From NCBI GenBank assembly GCA_964354855.1, contig CAYHBO010000045.1, forward strand, positions 1-10,886: a stretch of 10,886 bases of DNA, given 5' to 3'. The translations under genes and the position numbers were made by a program. Below, one piece after another: positions 6,015-10,886 of this stretch. This stretch comes from CAYHBO01 sp964354855 (GTDB taxonomy: Bacteria > Babelota > Babeliae > Babelales > RVW-14). The notes under the pieces were generated by a model that saw nothing but the letters and a program-made list of their open reading frames with translations, did not search any database and was not told the origin of the DNA. The number at the start of each line of letters is the position of its first letter. The stretch's first letter is position 1.

Positions 6015-6311
6015 ATGAAAATACTTCGTTGGTTAGTTTTAAGTCTTGTATTAGCTTTTACACCACAAAGAACCAATGCTGGATGCTATGAAAGCTGCAT
6101 AACTGGCTGGTTCCCTTATGACTGCGCCATGATCTGTGCTCAAGCTGACGCTATGAGCAATGCAAGTATCAAAGGCGCGCTTTTAGGATGTATATTCGGA
6201 GCAGCTGCTGGTATAGCGTTTATGGCAAATTTTCCAAGGCTTCCATATCGACGTTTCATAGCTTCTTGTGTCGCTTTAAGTTGCTTTATTGCAGCTCAAA
6301 TTATTCTTTGA
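6015..6311 (+). CDS. Small secreted two-TM glycine-zipper protein, paralog 2, Cys-rich
   Basis: The 98-residue product has a signal peptide with a good signal-peptidase I site (TNA, residues 20-22, then GC). The mature N-terminus carries paired C-x3-C motifs (C24/C28 and C37/C41, eight residues between them). A membrane segment with an unbroken glycine zipper follows, G54-ALL-G58-CIF-G62-AAA-G66, then a PRLPYRR loop and a last hydrophobic segment with C85 and C90. The leader DNA (6025-6047) matches the upstream paralog (5676-5698) at 22 of 23 bases, whereas the mature part is far more diverged. It probably forms an operon with the upstream gene (34-base spacing). The cysteines suggest disulfides outside the cytoplasm. 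Function unknown. Confidence 0.72.
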   Translation: MKILRWLVLSLVLAFTPQRTNAGCYESCITGWFPYDCAMICAQADAMSNASIKGALLGCIFGAAAGIAFMANFPRLPYRRFIASCVALSCFIAAQIIL

Positions 6312-6333
6312 CCTAACACAAAATAGTCAACTC

Positions 6334-6363
6334 TTGTATTTCTATCATCAATTAGGACATAAT
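6334..6363 (+). promoter_or_regulatory. Possible promoter for the photolyase-ATPase pair
   Basis: TTGTAT (6334-6339), an 18-base spacer and CATAAT (6358-6363) give a fair sigma-70-type match, about 30 bases ahead of ATG 6393. A strong ribosome binding site, AGGGGAA (6379-6385), follows. No terminator was seen between the preceding gene and this site, so read-through is also possible. Confidence 0.35.
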
Positions 6364-6392
6364 TTCCTTTAATCAAATAGGGGAAATAGTCC

Positions 6393-7763
6393 ATGCCTAA
6401 AAAATATAAAAAAGTTCTATTTATTTTTCGTCGTGATTTACGATTGTGTGATAACACGGGATTGATCAAAACTTATCAAGAAGCTGAATCCGTTATTCCA
6501 TGCTTTATTTTTGATCCACGACAAATTGTTCAACATGATTATCGTAGTGACAATGCCATTCAATTTATGATTGAATCACTTGATGATCTTAATGAACAAC
6601 TCAAAGAACATAACGCAAAACTGTATCGCTTTTACGGAAATCCAACAGACATAATTAAAGTCTTATTAAAAAAAACCCAAATCGAAGCCGTTTATGTCAA
6701 CCAAGACTACACGCCATTCAGTAAAAAACGTGATCTTGAGATAGAACAAACATGCAAAGAAAACAACCTAGATTTTCATCAAAGCCACGACCTTCTCCTT
6801 AACCCTCCTGAGACCATTACAAAAAAAGATGGCAAGCCTTACACCGTCTTTACACCATTTTTTAAGCACACAATAAAGTGGATCGTAAAACCAACGAATA
6901 CATCTAAGGCTGCTAATTTTTTTACTGATCAAATTGATAGTATAATAAAGAATATTCCCAAAGAACTCACCTGGAATCCTAGTAAAAAACTATCAATACT
7001 GGGAGGCAGAGAAGCAGGCCTATTGATCATACATAACATAAAAAAGTATAAGAATTATGATAAAATTCGAGATATCCCATCACAAGAAACAACCAATCTT
7101 TCGGCACATATAAAATTTGGGACGGTATCTATTCGCGAAGTTTATCATGCGCTCGTAAAAAACTTTGGACAACAACACTCACTCGTTCGCCAACTTTATT
7201 GGCGCGACTTTTATACAACCATTGCCTGGTGGTTCCCTCATGTATTTGGAAACGCATTTAAACAACAATATAATGCCATTCCATGGTCCCATGATAAAAA
7301 AAATTTTAAACACTGGTGTGATGGCTCAACAGGATTCCCAATCATTGATGCAGGCATGCGAGAACTTAATGAAACCGGATTCATGCATAATCGCGTTCGC
7401 ATGATCACAGGATCATTTCTTACTAAAGACCTCGGCATTGATTGGCGTTGGGGAGAAAAATATTTTGCAACAAAGCTCGTAGATTATGATCCAGCTGTTA
7501 ACAATGGGAACTGGCAATGGGTAGCATCAACAGGATGTGATGCTCAACCATATTTCCGTATTTTTAATCCCTGGTTACAACAGAAAAAATTTGATCCTGA
7601 TGCTATCTATATAAAAAAATGGGTTAAAGAACTTGAAACAATACCAAGTAAAGAAATTCACGCACTCTGGAAAAAATCAATTAACGGATACCATCAACCA
7701 ATGGTAAATCATCAAGAAGCATCTTCTACTATAAAAAACTGGTTTAAAAAAGGATCGTTATGA
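6393..7763 (+). CDS. phr: Deoxyribodipyrimidine photolyase (class I cryptochrome/photolyase family)
   Basis: This enzyme uses light and FADH- to split UV-induced cyclobutane pyrimidine dimers in DNA. The 456 residues compare with 472 in E. coli PhrB. The N-terminal antenna domain opens with VLFIFRRDLRLCDNTGL. The C-terminal FAD domain carries LYWRDFY (W270, equivalent to the lesion-stacking W277 of E. coli), TGFPIIDAGMRELN, FMHNRVRMITGSFLTKDLGI, NNGNWQW (N370, the FAD N5 partner) and PYFRIFNPW. The electron-transfer Trp triad is intact (W298, W351, W374, matching W306, W359, W382). Gln267 stands where E. coli has Glu274, a lesion-contacting residue; Gln is usual there in (6-4) photolyases and, I believe, in some other bacterial branches. 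ATG 6393 has AGGGGAA 7 bases upstream. The stop overlaps the ATPase start (ATGA), which implies translational coupling. Confidence 0.95.
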   Translation: MPKKYKKVLFIFRRDLRLCDNTGLIKTYQEAESVIPCFIFDPRQIVQHDYRSDNAIQFMIESLDDLNEQLKEHNAKLYRFYGNPTDIIKVLLKKTQIEAVYVNQDYTPFSKKRDLEIEQTCKENNLDFHQSHDLLLNPPETITKKDGKPYTVFTPFFKHTIKWIVKPTNTSKAANFFTDQIDSIIKNIPKELTWNPSKKLSILGGREAGLLIIHNIKKYKNYDKIRDIPSQETTNLSAHIKFGTVSIREVYHALVKNFGQQHSLVRQLYWRDFYTTIAWWFPHVFGNAFKQQYNAIPWSHDKKNFKHWCDGSTGFPIIDAGMRELNETGFMHNRVRMITGSFLTKDLGIDWRWGEKYFATKLVDYDPAVNNGNWQWVASTGCDAQPYFRIFNPWLQQKKFDPDAIYIKKWVKELETIPSKEIHALWKKSINGYHQPMVNHQEASSTIKNWFKKGSL

Positions 7764-10297
7764 AAACGTTTGCAGACTACGCAATTTTACCTGCCTCAAC
7801 TATCATTGAAGAATATAAATCCTCCGTGGCTCATGGTCTTTCAACCAAACAAGTCAAAGAAGGATTGCAACAGTATGGCAACAATGCCATTCAACACAAT
7901 CAAAACCATCACACCTCTTTTCTCGGCATTTTAAAACGACAAGCAAAAGATCCGTTATTGTATTTAATGATTATTAGCGCGATTATCTCTTTTTTCCTGC
8001 AAGAATATCTCACCAGTATCATGATCTGTTTTTTAGCATCTGTTTCGGTTTCCCTCGGCATTTACCAAGAATATTTTGCCGAAAAAACGGTCATGCTCCT
8101 GAATAAGCTGGTCTCATTTCATGTCCACGTCCTGCGTAATGGTCATAACTTAGAAGTCACGAGTGAAGAACTGGTTCCAGGAGACATTATATTGATCGAA
8201 GCAGGCACACTCCTTGCAGCAGATATACGTTTTTTGGAATCAGAAAATCTTATGGTTGATGAATCAGCACTCACCGGCGAAAGCAATCCAATGCATAAAA
8301 GTTCTCATGTGTTAGAAGAAACGCCTTCGCTTTTTAAAGCGGTCAATATCGGGTTTTCTGGAACCACCGTCACCAGTGGTAAAGGAATCGGTATTGTCAT
8401 TAAAACAGGCGGCCACAGCACGCTAGGAAGTATGGCACAACCACCTGAAACACCTTCACGTAAAAATGCTTTTGCTCAAGGCGTTGAAAATCTCACCTTC
8501 TTCATTATCGCTTTTGTCTTAATCGTTATTTCTTTTATTTTTTGTATTCATCTGATCATTAAAGGCTCTGAAATCAATTTATGGCAAATGCTCATCTTTT
8601 CAATCACACTAGCCATTACCATTATTCCTGAAGCACTTAACGTTGTAATTAGCTTCTCACTTTCCATTGGCGCTCGGTTACTCGCAAAAAAACAGGTCGT
8701 CGTTAAAAAACTATCCTCCATTAATGATCTTGGCAGCATCGAAGTTCTATGTACTGATAAAACTGGCACCATAACCACCAATGAACTGACCATCGCAGCC
8801 ATCACCTCGTATAACCAAGCATCAGAAATTATGATTGCACAACATGGTGCTCTCTGTTCAACCTCCATGGAAACCAACGAACCATCACATGAACCCTTTG
8901 ATCTTGCTCTAGAAAATTACTGTATCACCAATGAGATTAATTACCGTGAAACCATGAAATTTATTGCCCGCATTCCTTTTGATCCTTTACGAAAAAGAGC
9001 GGTATCGCTACTCCAAGAAAACAACAAAAAAGTTCTTTCTGTCCGCGGAGCCTATGAAGAAATTAGTAAGCGATGCCAGCATCTCTCTGAACAAGAAAAA
9101 ACCCAATATCAACAGTGGATTACCAGTCATGAACATGATGGCAACCGAATTCTCGCAATTGCTCACAAAATACTTCCTGCTACCACTGATGAAGTTCCGG
9201 TTGAAGAACATGATCTAGAAATGCTTGGCTTAATCGCCTTCTCAGACACGCTAAAAGATACCGCCGCATCATCCATCAAACGCGCACAAACCATCGGTAT
9301 AAAAATAAAAATATTATCCGGTGATAGCCCTGAAGTAACCAAAGCGGTCGCACGACAAGTTGGGTTACCATCAGATGATGATTCTGTCATCACCGGCCCA
9401 GCCTTTGAAGCACTCTCTAAACCTGAAAAACAGGAAGCTGCTATGCGCTGCACCATTTTTGCTCGAGTAACACCGGAACAAAAATGTGATATCGTTAGCA
9501 TTTTACAAGAGGAATGCGATGTCTGTTTTCTTGGTGAAGGCATGAACGATGCAAAAGTCTTAAAAGCGGCAACCGTTGGCATTGCAGTCAATAATGCTAC
9601 CGATGTTGCCAAAGCTGCCGCAGACATTATCATTTTGGAAAACAACTTAGGCGTCATCATCGATGGTATCATGATTGGGCGACGTGTATTTACTAACACC
9701 ATGAAATATTTACTCTTCATTCTCACGTCAAATTTCAGTAATTTTTACACACTTTCCATTGCTTCGCTCCTCCTTGACCATCTCCCGATGCTCCCACTAC
9801 AATTACTTTTTGTGAATCTGCTCGCTGATATCCCAATGATGTTTATTGCAACCGATCAAGTTGATTCTGTCGAACTTCGCCAACCAAAAAATTATCAATT
9901 CAAAAAATTACTCCTCACCGCAATCACCTTTGGCATTACCTGCACGATCTTTGACTTTATCTTTCTCGCCACTGTTTACTATACCCCAGCAAATGTCATT
10001 CAATCAAACTGGTTTATTTACTGCATCATTACCGGATTTGTATTATTTCTCACCCTCAGAACAAAGGCACTCATCTTTAAAGCCTCTCCACCATCATTAG
10101 TCATGGGCATGTTTATGGCTTTTTCAGCAATAATCAGTATTGCATTACCTTTCACATCATTGGGACAAAGCATGCTTAAATTTGTTCCACCAACATCAAT
10201 ACAGTTATTAACTATTTTCGGCATTGTTTGTGTTAATGTAATAGCAATCGAGGTGGTTAAAAAAGTCTTAGCACGGTTTAATGATGAGAATGCGTGA
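7760..10297 (+). CDS. P-type cation-transporting ATPase (P2/P3-like)
   Basis: This ATP-driven ion pump of the cytoplasmic membrane has 845 residues and the normal domain order. The N-terminal cation-ATPase segment (HGLSTKQVKEGLQQYGNNAI) is followed by helices M1-M2, the actuator domain with TGES at 172-175, M3-M4 with P290-EALN, the phosphorylated Asp in D333-KTGT, a nucleotide-binding domain (FDPLRKRAVS, SVRGAYEE), the hinge motif SGDSPE, GEGMND at 592-597, and about six C-terminal helices. IKLSSINDLGS-type sequence before DKTGT recalls the MgtA-like branch, but the TM4 motif differs from both MgtA (PEMLP) and Ca2+ pumps (PEGLP). The ion is therefore undecided; Mg2+, Ca2+ or H+ are possible. 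Position 593 is Glu where most P-type pumps have Asp (GDG). The start overlaps the photolyase stop by 4 bases, with AGGA upstream. Confidence 0.93.
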   Translation: MKTFADYAILPASTIIEEYKSSVAHGLSTKQVKEGLQQYGNNAIQHNQNHHTSFLGILKRQAKDPLLYLMIISAIISFFLQEYLTSIMICFLASVSVSLGIYQEYFAEKTVMLLNKLVSFHVHVLRNGHNLEVTSEELVPGDIILIEAGTLLAADIRFLESENLMVDESALTGESNPMHKSSHVLEETPSLFKAVNIGFSGTTVTSGKGIGIVIKTGGHSTLGSMAQPPETPSRKNAFAQGVENLTFFIIAFVLIVISFIFCIHLIIKGSEINLWQMLIFSITLAITIIPEALNVVISFSLSIGARLLAKKQVVVKKLSSINDLGSIEVLCTDKTGTITTNELTIAAITSYNQASEIMIAQHGALCSTSMETNEPSHEPFDLALENYCITNEINYRETMKFIARIPFDPLRKRAVSLLQENNKKVLSVRGAYEEISKRCQHLSEQEKTQYQQWITSHEHDGNRILAIAHKILPATTDEVPVEEHDLEMLGLIAFSDTLKDTAASSIKRAQTIGIKIKILSGDSPEVTKAVARQVGLPSDDDSVITGPAFEALSKPEKQEAAMRCTIFARVTPEQKCDIVSILQEECDVCFLGEGMNDAKVLKAATVGIAVNNATDVAKAAADIIILENNLGVIIDGIMIGRRVFTNTMKYLLFILTSNFSNFYTLSIASLLLDHLPMLPLQLLFVNLLADIPMMFIATDQVDSVELRQPKNYQFKKLLLTAITFGITCTIFDFIFLATVYYTPANVIQSNWFIYCIITGFVLFLTLRTKALIFKASPPSLVMGMFMAFSAIISIALPFTSLGQSMLKFVPPTSIQLLTIFGIVCVNVIAIEVVKKVLARFNDENA

Positions 10298-10441
10298 AGG
10301 AATTTATAAAATGATTGCCGTCGTTTCCCTTCACTCGACCCAAGAAGGCCTCTATCAGGACGAACAGCTCCTTTAGAAAACAAACAAACAATTCTAAAAT
10401 CAAACAATTTATATTATTTACAACTCATTCCGGGGGGAATA

Positions 10442-10886
10442 ATGCGCCTAACTATTTTTGTAAACATAACTATTTTCGTTCTATCACCAAACGTATGGAG
10501 TATGCAAAAGCTCATATCTTTTGATGATGAAATAAGCCACGGCAAAAAGCTGGTAGAAAAATTAAATAGCATAATTGCAGCTGGAGACCCCCTTAATCGC
10601 ATACCAATAGCGGTTGCAACTAAAGTAAAGAATATAATTGTCGTCAATAACTACAACATCAACAAAACAGATGATTATGCATTATCTCCTTTAGACATTG
10701 CACTACAGTCAGAATCCTTAGACCTCATATTCATGCTTATTAGTTACGGTGCTATTTATGATGTACGATTAATCAACTTAGCAAAGCAATGTTATGAAAA
10801 AAAATATCTTATGCCTGTCAAAACATTATGGGTTCAGAACTACAAAAAGCTTTTTATTATTGCTTTAGAATCAGGAGACCTAAATA
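10442..10886 (+). CDS. Secreted ankyrin-type protein, 3' end outside the window
   Basis: ATG 10442 follows a very strong ribosome binding site (GGGGGGA, 10432-10438). The 148 visible residues start with a signal peptide (MRLTIFVNITIFVLSPNVWS) and then a short helical linker. One clear ankyrin unit follows, with ALSPLDIALQSESLDLIFML and ISYGA, and a second degenerate helix pair (LINLAKQCYEKKYLMPVKTL). The frame is open to the last base, so the gene is truncated by the window edge. The plan (signal peptide, then ankyrin units) is the same as in the protein at 156-1972, but the two are not close copies. It begins 144 bases after the ATPase, and no terminator was found between them. Confidence 0.8.
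   Translation, partial: MRLTIFVNITIFVLSPNVWSMQKLISFDDEISHGKKLVEKLNSIIAAGDPLNRIPIAVATKVKNIIVVNNYNINKTDDYALSPLDIALQSESLDLIFMLISYGAIYDVRLINLAKQCYEKKYLMPVKTLWVQNYKKLFIIALESGDLN

Noticed and set aside
6084..6086. Lipoprotein attachment at Cys24 of the second glycine-zipper protein
   Set aside because: The preceding residues are N-A-G, without the hydrophobic residue expected at position -3 of a lipobox; the TNA site fits signal peptidase I better.
9163..9726. Long minus-strand open frame (187 codons) within the ATPase gene
   Set aside because: It is the antisense shadow of the conserved P-domain of the ATPase; the product is low-complexity and rich in Ser/Ala with no recognisable domain or ribosome binding site.
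10311..10376. 21-codon ORF just after the ATPase (MIAVVSLHSTQEGLYQDEQL...)
   Set aside because: It has a loosely placed GAAGGA upstream, but it is very short, has no membrane segment or recognisable motif, and could occur by chance.
10377..10441. Terminator behind the ATPase
   Set aside because: The spacer is AT-rich but holds no stem followed by a T-tract.
1..10886. CRISPR array, tRNA or rRNA genes
   Set aside because: No regularly spaced direct repeats with unique spacers, no cloverleaf with a T-loop consensus, and no rRNA signature were seen on reading the sequence.

Overview
This is an AT-rich bacterial window with short intergenic spaces and standard start codons. Several genes encode secreted or membrane proteins of the sort used in host interaction: two ankyrin-type proteins with N-terminal signal sequences, one at each end; an exported zeta-toxin-like P-loop protein; and a tandem pair of tiny secreted glycine-zipper membrane proteins. 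That mix suggests an obligately host-associated bacterium, for example of the Dependentiae (TM6)/Babeliae type or another protist-associated intracellular lineage. The taxonomic call is inference, because no rRNA or other phylogenetic marker is present.

Layout. Positions 1-50 hold a degenerate 24-bp repeat that resembles the end of an insertion sequence. A secreted coiled-coil/ankyrin protein follows (156-1972). It is interrupted by a 100-N assembly gap whose arbitrary length throws the two halves into different frames, and it ends at a strong intrinsic terminator (1992-2028). Next is a 414-bp non-coding stretch made largely of dispersed and inverted repeats. After it come a broken secreted-protein gene (2388-2816), a convergent 69-residue DUF2892/YgaP-type membrane protein, a second dispersed palindrome, and an EamA/DMT-family transporter (3084-3959).

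The middle holds the zeta-toxin-like exported protein (4137-5090, with an unusual Cys in its P-loop and no antitoxin beside it), a short convergent hypothetical gene on the minus strand (5080-5430), and the paired signal-peptide plus two-TM genes (5666-5980 and 6015-6311).

The right part is metabolic. A class I-type deoxyribodipyrimidine photolyase (6393-7763) overlaps by 4 bases (ATGA) a P-type cation-transporting ATPase (7760-10297), so the two are probably co-translated. The window closes inside another signal-peptide/ankyrin gene (10442 onward), which runs off the edge.

No tRNA, rRNA, CRISPR array or intact transposase was seen. The most novel parts are the exported zeta-like protein and the glycine-zipper pair. 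Together with the ankyrin proteins they look like a small host-interaction gene cluster around ordinary housekeeping genes.
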